The notes below the pieces were generated by a model. The model worked only from the letters and a program-made list of their open reading frames with translations, had not been told where the DNA came from and made no database searches. A program made the position numbers and the translations under genes. 64,000 nt of DNA from Symsagittifera roscoffensis (taxonomy: Eukaryota; Xenacoelomorpha; Acoela; Convolutidae), in NCBI RefSeq assembly GCF_963678635.1, contig NC_087065.1, positions 40,985,430 through 41,049,429 of the forward strand. The letters run 5' to 3'. Positions 1-11,911 of this stretch are shown here, piece after piece. Positions within the stretch are counted from its first letter, which is position 1. The number at the start of each line of letters is the position of its first letter.

Positions 1-2
1 AT

Positions 3-1097
3 CTACACGTGAAGGACGATGAGCTTTTCCTCGATAACAAATTAGTCGTTCCAGCTACCATCAGAGGAACGTTCAATTCGATGCTCCATGAGACTCATCC
101 AGGACAGTTTGGGATGAAATCACTTGCCGAATACTTGTTTTGGCCGCAAATTTATCGAGAAAATTACCACCACGGGAGAACGTGTAGTCAATGCTTAAAA
201 GCTGGTAAGAATAATAAAGTTTTACTAGATACTCATAATATTTCGAAGTTTTCGACGTTGACATTCGCGAATGAAGAAATCAACCTGGACTTGGCGGGAC
301 CGTTAGACACGTTCTGGGGTAACAATAATTACATCCTTCTTTGCATTGACCGCTATACAAAGTTCCCCTTGGCCAAAATTGTTAACAACACCCCTACGAA
401 AATTTTAATTTCCTCCTTAAACGATTACTGTCATCTTCACGGGTTCTCAAGAAAAATCAGAGTCGACAAGGGTTCATGCTTTTTATCCCATGATTTCAAA
501 AAGTTCTGCAAAAACTTCAACATTGAAATTATTTACTGCACAGTCGGCGATCACAGATCCAATAGGCTAGTGGAAAGATTAGTTTACACGATTTAATTAA
601 ATTTACTAGCAATGTCTTTCGAATTACCCAAGCCTTCACTAAACGAGTCGATTGAAAAAATTATTTGGAATCTGAGAGTCTCGAAGCAATCCACTATCGG
701 CTGTACCCCATTTGAAAAGCATTTTAATAGAGCAGCGAACACTAGGTGGAAAAACCTTATGTCCGATATTGACCATTTAGATAAAGGGAAAGCTATCATG
801 TCCAAAGATCGGGCCACTAACTGGGAACTCCACGACGGGGCAGAAGATGGATATCTGGACGAGGAAAAGGACAGCATGTCAGACCCAGAAGATAAGTTAC
901 TGCCACTAGCTGGGACGGTCACTACAAATACAAACCCGGACGATAACAAACAAGCTTCAGAACCTCTCGCAAAAAGAAAAGCAGTCATGGGAGGTAATTT
1001 ATAAAGAAAGGTCTCCAACAGGAAAAATAGGGATCCATATTTTAATCTAGTTAAGAAGGATATTATTGACTCTTCAGAACACACCATAAACCCTTGA
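3..1097 (+). pseudogene. Element G integrase (5' end off window, stop-broken)
   Basis: Retroviral-type integrase, which in live elements joins the cDNA to host DNA. Visible in order: the HHCC zinc-binding region (HETHPG with a later CSQC), then the catalytic core with the first Asp in NLDLAGP, the second in RVDKGS and the Glu in LVERLV, so the DDE triad is present. The frame is cut by TAA at 594-596 just after the Glu helix. It resumes in the same frame as the post-core segment (FELPKPSLNESIEKI, TPFEKHF) to a second stop at 1002-1004, and then runs to TGA at 1095-1097. The TAA break is shared with the 42.2 kb copy. This copy differs by a few missense changes (for example Pro where the other has Ser in LFWPQ). 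Not functional. Confidence 0.9.
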
Positions 1098-2025
1098 CAA
1101 CGGTCACGTTTTACGCAAATCTGATCTGACCATCAAAGGAAAAAGACTCCCTGGGCCTGAAAAAATAATAGCGAATCAGACACCCACCGGGCATAAACTT
1201 CATACTCATTCGAGTTTAGCTGGAAAAAGGAAACTCTCACCACCGAAGAAAGCAGTATCGACACCCTCTGGGTATTCGGGACAATGCACCTCAGGAGCGA
1301 TCACTAACAGAGCATGGACTTCTGCACCGACTGTGAGCGTGGCCACTCAAGATTCCTTCCGAATTTCTTCCGGTTCTTCATCCTCATTAAACCTAAACTC
1401 ATGGGACGGGATAATTGGTGATTACTTCGACGATGTGACCAATAATAATATACCTCAGAGCCATCATTGCGAATCTAAGCAGGGCTTAAGTGTTACAGGT
1501 ACCGTAGACTCTTCACACTCGAGCTCAGATAGGCCAGTAAACACCGACCTCCGGGAGATCGTTAACATCCCCGACTCAGCCGAAGCAGAAGGGTCCCAAG
1601 CCAACCATATACTGTTAGACAGTACTCTGGATTCTACGGTCAACCCGACGATAAATTTACGACAATCTAGACCACGCAGGAATGTGGGACCTCCACAATT
1701 TTACGGAAATCGCCGCTTTATCTACGTGGTCCTAGAAAAAGATGACACAGGGGCGTCACCCTCATTATTTACTACCTCCCCCAGCATTCCCAGGGCAACT
1801 TTCTCGGTCCCATCATTGTCTGATTTATTGAAACCACTAGCGGAGACCCATTCCCGACAAACACTTATTGCGGAAACGACATTAACCTGGTCATCAAAGA
1901 ATTCTCTCCCGCCGGTCAGACCAGTAATTTCACCAATGAAGACCCTCTTCAACGAAAATTCCTCGGGCTCACACGTAATGTTAATGTACTTGTTGTGGAT
2001 TACCGTTAGCTTAGTTTCAATTTAG
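1090..2025 (+). pseudogene. Element G pol C-terminal tail
   Basis: An open frame of about 310 codons in a different phase from the integrase. It picks up where the integrase frame stops at 1095-1097, so a frameshift near 1090 separates them. It opens with a basic stretch (LRKSDLTIKGKRLPGP), then a Ser-rich, low-complexity segment, and contains RRNVGPPQFYGNRRF, a motif typical of the extreme C terminus of this type of invertebrate Ty3/gypsy pol. The last ~20 residues are hydrophobic (MLMYLLWITVSLVSI) and could be a fortuitous membrane segment. No ATG is needed because this is part of the polyprotein. Confidence 0.75.
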
Positions 2026-2231
2026 TTAGTTGCTGTATTTTGTAAATTTGTAATTCTGTATATTCACCCTGTACATTGTACATTCTCTCTCATTTGTGGA
2101 TACTATTTTGCTTCTGTACGTTTACCTTCATGGCGCAGTTTGTAAAATCCTGTTCATTCTCGAAGGGGGAAAAAGGGTGTTTATAGAGTTATGTAGTAAG
2201 TATGCAATTTTACTGTTTTCCCGGTGGGAAA

Positions 2232-2439
2232 TGTTGTGATTTGTTTGAGTGTATTAAATGACCTTCGGTATTTAATTAATACCTGTTAACCAACTTAGTT
2301 ACGACCATTGGTCGATATGTGAAAAAGTCAGTTGTCCTTTTAGCGTTCTTCATTCACATACTTCCTTTTAATAGTTTTAGTCTTTTAAGTTTATGTACAG
2401 TACTTGTACATAGGTATACAGAATTAGAATAGTTTATTA
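2232..2439 (+). repeat. Element G 3' LTR, copy 1 (208 bp)
   Basis: Starts TGTTGTGATTTG directly after the purine tract GGTGGGAAA (2223-2231) and ends TAGTTTATTA. It matches the LTRs at 38290-38497 and 44440-44647 over the full 208 bp. The LTR does not end in the usual CA. Confidence 0.9.
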
Positions 2440-2984
2440 ATTGTGTTTTTTACGAGCTGTACGACGAAAAATCCACGATGTTCTACAACTCCTTAATCAG
2501 ATTCTTAAATGTCTGACAAGTTTCGCACTCAAAGATGGTTACCAAACTCCGGAAATCTTGTCTAAGCTTTCGAGTGCAAAATTTCGCACATATTTAATTA
2601 TATGTTGTGACCTGAATTTATACCTCTCTTATTTTACAGCTTTTGGCAGATTTTTTCTGACTTTCAGTGTAAACCAATCCTTCTGAATCTTGCCCAATTT
2701 TTTTCTGATGCTTTTGTTGTTAAGTATTTTACTTATTGTAACTTATTTTAATTTTTTTTGGTCATTGGTCCGACCATTTGCAAAATGGGGAGGAACTTTG
2801 TATTCGGGTGTGTTTTAGATTTTTTCCACGCAAAATCATTTACCACAAATAATTATTGGAGAGAGTTTATTGATATCTGATATTAAATCTCTCGTAATTC
2901 GAGCGACCGTATAAAGTTTCGAAAAAATTTCCCAAAGAAATTTTTGGTTTTTCGCCTTATTTCCAGCAAATAAAGCGAGGGTTA
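2440..2984. other. AT-rich flank of element G, no gene seen
   Basis: Immediately after the LTR is ATTGT, which resembles GTTGT just left of the 5' LTR of the complete copy (4 of 5 bases) and so may be the target-site duplication. An 81-codon open frame at 2441-2686 has no recognisable motif and I do not call it a gene. The same sequence follows the 3' LTR at 44648. Confidence 0.6.
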
Positions 2985-4030
2985 CTATTGCTATCTTAAT
3001 GGCTTTCAGGATTACAATAGCTGAAATTGAAACGTAAAGACTAAATTTTAATTGATTTAAGTTAGTTTTTTTGAGTATTGAGCGCTTCTGTGAAATCAAA
3101 CCGTCAAAATTCAAAAAACTGCAAAAAAAAATGAAAAATGAAAAAAAAAAACTAAAAAAAAATGACGTTTTTTAAATGGATTTTATAAAAAAAAAATTTT
3201 CAACAAAATTGTTTCTAACTATTCTTTTTACTATGACTATCAAAGTTTTTTTTTTCATCGTTTTTTACACCACGCCGAAAGAAAACAATCTTTATTTGAA
3301 ACTTTTTTTTGTTGTCTCTGTAAGACCATCGTCGGAACATTTTGTGCTACTTGCACACTAACTGGCTCTCCTTGTTTGAGTTATAAGACTACTATATTTT
3401 ATTCTGGCACAGTCTAGCAGCACCGAATTGAGCGAGAGAAAAATCCAACAATTTTGGCTGAACCATACAACGGATCCTTCAACTTCATGGGAAGATTGGA
3501 GTGACTTGTTCAATCAGCCATCATTGCTATCTTAATAGCTGGAAGGCTTACAACAGCTGAAATTCAAACTTTTCACCCGATTAGTTTAACTTTAATATGA
3601 TTATTAGCGCCTTCTTATAATCAAAATCCTCAAAATTCGAAAAACTTCAAAAAATTTTTTAAAAAAATGAAATTTTTGAAAACAATTTTTTAAAATATTT
3701 TTTTCCTTGTCATTTTTTTCGAAAACTGTTTTTCAACTTGCGTTTTATGTAGAAAATGCTTCTGTTTTTTGTTGAGATTTTTTTATGACGCCACGCCGAA
3801 AAAAAAACGAACCTAGTTTGAAAAATTGTTGGAACATTTTGTAATATTTGCACACTAACTGGATATCCCTGTTGAAATTAAATCAATATATTTATTCTGC
3901 ACTGTCGCAGTCTAGCAATAACCAATCAAGTGACGGAGGAATCCTATAATTTCGGCAGAATTATACAACAGACCCTTCAACTTCATGAAAGATTGGCGCG
4001 GCTTACTTCAGTTAGCCATATTACGTGAAG
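2985..4030. repeat. Degenerate ~0.53 kb tandem duplication
   Basis: Two diverged copies lie head to tail, about 2985-3521 and 3522-4030. Matching landmarks in order are ATTGCTATCTTAAT (2987, 3523), CACCACGCCGAAA versus CGCCACGCCGAAA, TTGCACACTAACTGG, the CAGTCTAGCA block and CCTTCAACTTCATG. Homopolymer A and T runs separate the blocks. I see no coding potential or known element, so the origin is unknown. The second segmental copy carries the same pair (about 45188-46236). Confidence 0.75.
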
Positions 4031-5360
4031 AATTTATAGACACAGATCTTCTGCTTAAGCCAATGGACCGACTCACTACTATTTTACCAAATATTCAAAT
4101 TATTTAGTAGAAACCGAATCGGAAGGCCAAAAAATGCCAGACTGGAAAAAAAGCTAGCAGAGCAAAAACGTGTGACCACGAAGAGGCGCACCTCAAAAAA
4201 CAGAACTAAACAAATTCAACGGAATGCGCCCAAAGTGGACTATGAGAGCAATGCTATATATATATTGCTCCCTCTGGGATCAGGAAAAACAAAAGTTTGC
4301 CAAAATTTCACTTAGGTTAAATTTTTTTGCATTTCGTTCAATGGTTTCCGTAATCTCTTATCAGTTACATTGGTTAAACAAATCAAGGTAAATTTCAAAA
4401 AACAAAAATTGTTAAGTACGATAAAAAAAGACGGAGAATGACTTGAAAATTGATGAGTTTCCCTAGCAAAAATGGCTAAGAAATGCGACATATCCAGCAG
4501 AGAGTAAGAATTGTAAAAGATATTTTCGATAAAAAAAATAAAACCTTTGAAATCCAGAGAAAACTGCTGACAAAAACACTACGTTAGTTGAAATCATTGA
4601 GCGTAGCTCTTATCGACATAAAAGAAGTAGTAAAACCTTTAGAATGATCAAACACTCCAAACCCTCCGGAAACCTTGTATATAATATTAGTAACAGTCAT
4701 TTTATTGTCAATAGAGAGTTCGCCTTAAAAATTGAGACAGGAAACCGATACGAAACATGAGAAAAAGTATTTCCAAAAAGGCATCTGCTAATTTTTTGAG
4801 CAAGAACCGCTACGTGCCAGACCTGTAAATTTTGAGGAAACTACTTGAAAAATGTGTTTCTGAACAAAAAATTGTAAACGAAACGAAAATTGTCTGATTG
4901 CACCGATGTAATAGCCAATCATGCACATGAAGATTGATGTGGAGTGAAACTCTAATGGTTTGAAGCAGGATAACGTGAAAATGGCTACTTTTTTGTTTTT
5001 ATTGTCACACCTCTTCATTACGAGGATGATGAAAAAAATCAACGAAACTACTAGAATTGACCTTGTAAACGAATTTTTTTTGCCAAATTATTCAATTTGA
5101 TTCTACCAGTCATGTTAGCTTCATAAAAAGCGACGGCTATCATAAACTAAAATTCTAAATAAAAATAACTTCTCTAAAGTTGGAATATAGGTCGCTCAAA
5201 AATTATCCGTACCACCAATCTATAAAGTTACTACCCATAAATAATCTATTTCAACGAACTCAAAATATATCATTTTGGCTGGGAAAAAAAAAGGAGAAAT
5301 TAAAAGAAATTTACCCACTATCACTGTCCTTTAAGATCCATCCAGCTGGAAGTGGAGTAC
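4031..5360. other. Intergenic, no feature recognised
   Basis: AT-rich sequence with scattered short open frames (longest on the minus strand, 4788-5042) and no motif I recognise. It borders the candidate exon at 5361. Confidence 0.5.
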
Positions 5361-5788
5361 CTGTTTATGTAATTTACACTTTCGGAAGATGACCATGTGG
5401 AGATTGTCCAATCGCTTACATTCACTGACCGTCGAGTCTGCCTTACTGTGCTAACTGGTGAGGTAGAATAAAGCAACGGGGTGCTCTCTCCTGCAGTGCT
5501 TCTATTGAAGCGGGTAGCTGATGCGTCTTTTGCATATTGGAGGTTGTTGTCGGCCATCAACTCTTCAAGCCGGTCCCCTCTGCTATCCTGGGGTTGACGA
5601 GTACCAAAGAGAGGGGTAAGCCTTGACGTCGGCTCCGAACATGCAATCTTCATCGGATGGTATGTTGTCGAGGACAAGTACGGGCTGAGAAAAGATGTTC
5701 GTCTGGTTGTTCCATTTTTCCTCGATAGGCTCAGCCTGACTGAGCTGGACTCATTGCACAAGGGCAGCTCCAGCACGCACTTGCGTAA
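5361..5788 (-). CDS. Candidate host exon, unknown protein
   Basis: A stop-free 428-nt minus-strand segment, richer in GC than its surroundings. It is bounded on the sense strand by an AG after a pyrimidine-biased stretch (TTTTCTCACC) at 5789-5790 and by CAG|GTACTC at the 3' end (5359-5363), a good 5' splice site. The frame has no in-frame ATG near its start, which fits an internal exon. The product is hydrophilic and Ser/Thr/Arg-rich with no signal peptide or membrane segment; motifs include SRLTPLFGTRQPQ and AGESTPLLYSTSP. I do not recognise the family. The only difference I noticed from the second copy is silent (TCC versus TCG for Ser in NESSSV), which suits coding DNA but is also expected by chance at this low divergence. 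Neighbouring exons were not found. Confidence 0.4.
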
Positions 5789-6939
5789 CTTTTGATATAG
5801 GTGAGAAAACCACCAAATGCTCTGATCCCTGGTGGAAAATCTGGTGTGGAAATGTAACCCCGAGAAAAATGAGTGTTACCAGTCTAGGTTTAATTCAAAA
5901 TAGAACGCTTAAATTGCATTTCAAAACTAACTTAGGACAGCCAGTTTATGTCATAAGTTTTTCACATCAAAATTTAGCCTTATAGTATGAGCAGTTGTTG
6001 TAATTACTGTTATTCCAGTTACTTATTGCAGTTATTTTTTGTTTTAGCAGTTATTGTAATAATTTAGCAGTAAATGTAATTACAAAAATTTCTCATATAA
6101 AAAAATGGCTAAAACGGTTACTTAAACTTTTTAATAAGAAAAACTTTATCCGAAGATATGATTTGATGAACATAATCCAAATTGCATCTGATTGTTTGGA
6201 AAATGATTTTCATTGTGTTTATCAGTTTAACTTCCAGGCAGAAAAGTTTTTCTGTTATTGGGCTTACTTCAAATTCATCTTTTTTATATTTGATTCTTGC
6301 ATAACATGGCAGTTTTTCGTTTACTCCTAATATTTTGGAGTTGACAAAATAATTTCCAATCAAGAGACACAAAAACTGGTAAAAATTTATACTTGAGTTT
6401 CAGTTCGGATGGTGAATCGAAATTTGCACAACCTCAGCTTTTTTTAAATGCAAAAAATAATTGTTTTTCATGTGAAGTGTTAAAAACTGATTAAATTCCC
6501 TTCAGGAGAATTGCTGAGTAGTGTAGATGATGCATGACAACAAGCGTAGATGACCCATGACCCATCAAAATTAATTTTTTTGTTAGCGGTTTTTCATTGT
6601 AATGTTTTATTTGCACAAAACATTTTTCTTGAAATCATCTTGATTCCTTTTTAAAAAATTCAGAATTAACCGAGAATCAGTCCCACTAACTTATTTTTCA
6701 AGTTTTTGACAATAAAAATTTTATCGGAGAAAGTAGAGTGTTTTCCCCGTTGCTGAATTTTTTCGGCTGTAAATTATAAAGTTGTTTTCTTGGCCTTTAG
6801 TTTAAGAAGAAAGGACTGGAAAAATTGTGATATTTTGAGCAGCTTTTTTTTCCAAGTTTTCAAGCGCTAAAATCACACCATTATGTTCACAGAAAAGATG
6901 GTGTCGTCGGCGTTTTGTTTGTTTTACAGGAGTCAGTTA
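5789..6939. other. Intergenic, AT-rich
   Basis: No gene recognised. Bases 5995-6085 hold a low-complexity GTTATT/GTAATTAC-rich patch. A minus-strand open frame at 6118-6372 has no recognisable motif. Confidence 0.5.
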
Positions 6940-7200
6940 AACGCTTATTTGAACCTTTTTTGTAAAGATTAGAATAAAGTGGTCCCAGTACAGTATCCAG
7001 TGGAAACCCTGATTTAAAGAACCCGTTTGATTCGACGTTATTGATAAGTGTTTTCTGTTTGTTAACAATTGCTTGTGAGAGAGTTTATCATTTGAATTGC
7101 ACTTTCGGAGAATAATTCTATTTTTTAATCCAAGAACCTGTATTTGATTGCTTTGGATAGGTCTAACAAATAAAATGAAAAACATTTGTTTTTTTTTCAT
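6940..7200 (-). pseudogene. LINE reverse transcriptase fragment
   Basis: On the minus strand, one frame reads LSHKQLLTNRKHLSI and the next reads INNVESNGFFKSGFPLDT followed by VLGPLYSNLYKKG. This matches the order seen in non-LTR RTs: a YLxxRxQ-like segment, the S-rich strand, then the G(V/F)PxxxVLGPLL(F)xLY motif before the catalytic box. A frameshift lies between the two segments and the rest of the domain is missing. It differs from the LINE at 8690-10890, which has its own version of the same motif. It is an old fragment. Confidence 0.6.
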
Positions 7201-8262
7201 GGTTTTTTTGAAATTTTTTTTGCAGCGCTAGATAGCATCCCTTGTTGACTAGGAGGAACTAAAGCCAAATGGAGAGTCACAGAAGAGATTTTGAGTGTCG
7301 AATATGTCATTTACTTGCTTCTATAAAAGAAAGTTCCTCGTGCTCCAGTTTTTGAAACTAATCTGTAGTTTTCTGGATCTTCTGGATTTTATTTTTTGTA
7401 TATTGGTGTAACCATTGATTTTTTTTGGGTAACTCTGGTTATTGAACTCTTCCAGATATTAATTTTGAAGGAACAAAAGTTGCATGTAGATTTACTTGCA
7501 TCCATATTTCAAACCCCATACTGAAAGAAGTTTGTCAGTTCAACCTGGTAGTTTTTTATTTTAAGATATAGCAAAATTTTCTTACACTCAACGCATGTGA
7601 AGAAATTGATTAAAAGTTTTTTTTTATTATGAAATGCATGTTCTTATTAAAATTATTTTTTGTTATGGCTTCGCCGGAAAATTTTCTAAAAGTGGAACTC
7701 AACTTGATTTTTTTTTTATTTTCCTGCGTCATGGACGAATTTCCCTTTTTGGCATTTAACTTTTTCATTGACAACAGCTGTGAATTAAAAAGATCAGCGC
7801 AAAGTTTTTTCAGCATTATCATTTCCTATTTAAGTAGTCTTAGGCTCAGCACAATTTTTTGCTGCGACAACATTACAGTTGAAATATTTGAACAAATTTT
7901 CTCGAATTAAGTGACTATAGAAGTTATTCCAGTGTATCGTTGCTTAAGCTGTTTCGAATTTCTTCTTTTAGGAAAAAAATGCTGACATGAACTGTGCGTT
8001 TCGAAGGAAAATTTGTTTGCGTGATCTGATTTCAGTAAGGATTATTGAGACTAAAGGTCTATTTTAAATGGAGGAGGGAAAAAATTCTGACAGCTTGGTA
8101 TTTTATATTATAATCAGTGATTGTGTAGTCTATTAGAGTTCTTGAATGTATTGGTGTTGTGTTGCTTTTAACATCAAGATTATGCAGTTAAAAATTAAAT
8201 AAAGCAAAATACATAAATGAAGCAAATTATGCCTTGTCTCCTACATTTTTCAATCAGGTAAG
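7201..8262. other. Intergenic, AT-rich
   Basis: Open frames on both strands around 7610-7910 (up to 93 codons) are T-rich and lack any recognisable motif. I see no gene. Confidence 0.5.
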
Positions 8263-8375
8263 AGTAGTAGTAGGAGTAGTAGTGGTAGTAGTAGTAGTAG
8301 TAGTAGTAGTAGTAATAATAATCATAATAATCATAATAATAATAATAAAATTAATAATCAAAATATTAATCATAA

Positions 8376-8417
<42 letters not shown>

Positions 8418-8419
8418 CG

Positions 8420-8483
<64 letters not shown>
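8263..8483. repeat. Compound TAG/AAT trinucleotide microsatellite
   Basis: Runs of (TAG)n flank a central (AAT)n tract with a few interruptions (GGAG, CGG, ATC). The second copy at 50467-50717 is about 30 bp longer and lacks some AAT-tract interruptions, showing repeat-length change since the duplication. The long poly-Val/Ile and poly-Tyr/Thr open frames across it are artefacts of the repeat. Confidence 0.97.
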
Positions 8484-8689
8484 GGCTTTTGTATAGCACA
8501 AGGGGTTTCCGCTGTCAGATTTTTGTTGCAGAATGAAGTTTTGCTTCTAAAAATGTTTGATGAGCAACCAAAATCTATTCTCCATGTGCACTTGCTCATT
8601 TGTTCATAGTCTTGTCTTTCTACCTTTTCCTCCAAAATGAGAAAAGCAGAAAAGCATGATGCCCAGAACAGATTGGGATTTCTCTGTTT

Positions 8690-10890
8690 TAGTCACTCCA
8701 TTTCCGAAGAGCAATTGTTTTTCGTTTTTGCACTTTTGATTCGAAAGTATTTATCCATACTTTTCTAATAGTACACTTGTACAACGCAATTAAATCACTT
8801 TGAATAACTCTTGAGCTTAAACCCACGCTTTGAAATATGGCGTCATTGGCAAAAAAGGCTAAAACTATTGTGCACACCATGTCGAAAGGTCGTTAACAAA
8901 AACAAGGAACAGTAAGGGGCCCAAAATACTCCCCTGCGGGACAACGCGAGTATTTTTTTTTGGTGACGAGTATACTCCATTTATGCGCAAAAATTTCACA
9001 CGTTTTGTCAGGTATGATTCGATTTGTTTTCAGTAGCTCATTTTTCATGCTAGTGTCCTTGCGTTTTTTGAAAAGCAGACAATGATTCACTCAGTCAAAA
9101 GCCTTACTGTTGTCAGTAAAACTTATATCAGCATCAGTTTGACCTTCAATGCCCTGGTATAATTTTTGCAAAAAGGTGACTAATGGCTAATGGGAATATC
9201 TTTGATTGTAATTTCCGAAAACAAAACTGGGCTGCATGGGAAAAGTATGGTAATGATCATAAAAACATCTAAAATATTTTTTGATAGCCGAGATAACGGT
9301 CTGTAACTTGAAAATTACAAGTATCGCGTTTTTCAAGCAAGTGCCAAATTCTTCTTAAAAACTTTGATAGAGAATGAGAAAGAATAAAGCAAACTTTTTT
9401 GTGCATTGTTGGTGGAATTTCGCCAGGTCCTCTACTCTTGTTTAGGTCCAAGTTCATGCAAATTTCAACATTTTCCTTTTCTCAAAGCTCACAAAACTCA
9501 GCAGTTTTACGCAATCATTGACACTGTTCCCTTCACTGAAGGTTGTGGACTTTGTATATACAAAAGAGAAGAAGATTGAGATTAAGTCTGCTTTACCTTT
9601 GTCCATTTCATCGGAGACATTCTCGTGAAACAGTTTCCGTGAGAGATTTGTTTTCCTATAGTTTTGACGTCACTCGTTCTGCAGCCAGCTCTTGTTCGTA
9701 TTGATCTTTGTCAGTTTTTGATTAGTATCGACTAAATCTACAAATGTTCTGACGTTGGCATAAAACTTAGGAACGTTTTTCCGCGCATTCTTAAGGCACT
9801 TTGTATAACGCGATGTTTTTTGCGTTATCCAAGGTGGCAGCAGCGTTTAGTGTGCTGTTTTCCTTGTTGAATTGTGCGATGTTGCAGCATTGCGCTAGTT
9901 ATACCACAACATTAGAACTTTATTAGGGTTCGACCAAAGAAAAGTTTCAAATTTCGTTTTAATTAATATTTCTAGCAGTTTTCTAAAATTGCATTTTCAG
10001 TAACTATAAACCAAACTTTTGCAGTAATTTGCAGCAAAAAGGACAATATTTCAACCTATTTTAATGGGAAAGTGGTTCGGAGGTTTGCTAGATTAGTTTT
10101 CCCCTTGAATACTTTCATTAATTACTATCTGTATGTTTTTTTTCACTAAATTTGAATCTAGAATACCATTTGCTGCAGTTTGGAACGAGATATTAAGTTG
10201 CAAACATTATCAATCGAATCAATTAAGAAAAATATGTTCTTGCTCGGCAACAGTAGAAAGACTCGTCCAGTTTATAGTTGAAAGCCCCCTTTATTATTAT
10301 TTCATCAAAATTCTTTTTAGTTTTCTATAATATTTGAAACAGGTTTTTCATATCAGCTTTCGTTTAAGCTTAAGTACTGTTTGAGGGCGGTTAATAACTG
10401 CAAACAAAAAATATTTCTGCTTACATGAACTAATCAGGCATGCAGTTACTGAATCATCATCTTTTAAACTTTTTTTAACATTCTCCGAGGTGATTTCCTT
10501 TTTTACGCAAATCAAAGAGCCACCGTGCGCTGTTGTTCCGTATTTTGCTCTTCTATTTGATAAGAAACCTTGATAAGGAGGTAGGAAATGTTCGCCTTCT
10601 GCAATCTTTTCTGCGAGACATCTTACAGATATGCACATAATATCAACAGAAATAACTAGCTGATAGTATAAAAAAATCTCCTTCAATCGGAATTATACAA
10701 ACTTATAATGTTATAACACAACATGCTTAGTTCACCATTTAAATTTTCTAGTGACTCTTCAATCACTATTACTTGATTATAGATTTGAATTCTGACCGTT
10801 TTCGTTTCAATTCTTCAAAGTTCAGATGAAAAACTTTGATGCTAGCCCTGTAGTTCTCCAGTTGCTCTGTAATTTTTTCATACATAATAA
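8690..10890 (-). pseudogene. Degenerate LINE ORF2 (APE endonuclease plus RT)
   Basis: A minus-strand non-LTR retrotransposon remnant. In sense order: a short coiled-coil-like frame near 10890-10780 (MYEKITEQLENYRAS); the endonuclease (10686-10270) with VDIMCISVRCLAEK, LPPYQGFLSNRRA, GGSLICVKKE and an IIIKGAFN strand where families usually have GDFN; the linker and thumb-side segment (9850-9540, LPPWITQKTSRYTK, SFVYTKSTTF); and the RT, with LNKSRGPGEIPP (~9450), TDNSKAFD (~9100), VPQGSILGPL in the second copy and FANDA where FADDA is normal (8850). Stops include a TGA after SKAFD, plus several frameshifts. Similar in order to Jockey/CR1-type LINEs; I cannot assign the clade. Confidence 0.8.
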
Positions 10891-11911
10891 AAGACCGGAA
10901 AATATTTGATTACCTTTGCTGGTTGTAGTTTTTTTTTGAAAAGTAATGATAAAAATAATGAGTAATTATATTTGAAAACATAACAAAAGTATAATTAAAA
11001 CAAGTGCGCATTAGAAGCACAAACTCTTTGAAAAAGGACACAAAAGTCATAAAACTCAGGCACTCCTTAAAATTTATTTAAGATTGCATGTGACAACCTT
11101 TCGAAAATTGATTCTTTTGTTAAACAATCGTGTATTTTAATTGGTTCATGTTCATTGTAAGCAAACACAGAAAAAACTAGCGAATACAAACACAGCAATT
11201 TAGAATTAGGAAACACTAAGTAACATTAAAAAACCATGGAACTAAAAAAAAGTACATTTAACCAAATTTTCTGGCAATAATTTTTAAATTTGATTGGTGG
11301 ATAGATTTTGGTTTTTATTTAGAACCAAGTATTTGTCTCTCATGATTTTTTAAGATCTGTAAGTCCTTTTAAATCAAATTTATTAACCTGAACAGGGGCA
11401 TAGTTCCAAAAACGTTCGATGAAGAACACTAAAAAAACGCTTCAATTACTGTATAAAAGTCTGTGCATCAATACATTGAGTTGTAATAAAGATTAATTTT
11501 AATCTTTAATTAATTGCTAAAACAGTATATCGAATTCACAATTTTCAATATTTTTGTATTATTAGCAAGCATTTTGTCCTGCTCAGAAAAAAAGTACCAG
11601 GCTTTTGAAAACGATTATCTTAATTATTGTCGTTACCGATAAAAGTATTGCGCATACTTGGTTAGCTGGTAGTTTTTATGATTGAACCTGCTATGATCAT
11701 TAAAAGAAGTATAACTAAAAGAAGGATAATAAAAATAATTCATAAACTTTTATTTAATTACTGGCAAACATTTCTGACGGACAGAAGTAATTAAACTGAG
11801 CAATCAGTGCACGTCGACGTTTGTTCTGCATGTAAAATCTGAAGCCGATAAACCTTGAAAATTTGTCAGACCAAAATGAAAATGCGAGGTTGTCGAAGAT
11901 ACGATAATTTT
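10891..11911. other. AT-rich left flank of element M
   Basis: No gene or known repeat recognised. The last five bases before the LTR are ATTTT, close to ATTTA just beyond the other LTR at 33383-33387, so these may be a decayed 5-bp target-site duplication. Confidence 0.5.

Larger units (their letters stand above)
1..2439 (+). mobile_element. Ty3/gypsy element G, copy 1, 3' part (integrase to 3' LTR)
   Basis: The window begins inside the integrase of a plus-strand Ty3/gypsy element. Bases 1-2439 match 42209-44647, the 3' part of the complete copy at 38290-44647, almost base for base. The gag, protease, RT and RNase H parts lie off the left edge. It carries the same stops and frameshift as the complete copy, so the two are duplicates of one dead insertion and not separate transposition events. 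Confidence 0.93.

Noticed and set aside
593-1087. 164-codon minus-strand open frame (also 42801-43295)
   Set aside because: Antisense of the element G integrase C-terminal region.
2441-2686. 81-codon plus-strand frame after the element G LTR as a gene
   Set aside because: No motif, AT-rich, starts at the LTR edge; identical in both blocks only because the blocks are near-identical.
8263-8483. CRISPR-like or satellite array
   Set aside because: It is a simple trinucleotide repeat with no unique spacers.
8234-8536. Long poly-Val/Ile and poly-Tyr/Thr open frames (also 50440-50868)
   Set aside because: They are translations of a trinucleotide microsatellite and carry no other coding signal.
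10133-10330. Plus-strand 65-codon frame as a gene
   Set aside because: It lies antisense to the LINE endonuclease/linker region and is not preserved in the second copy.
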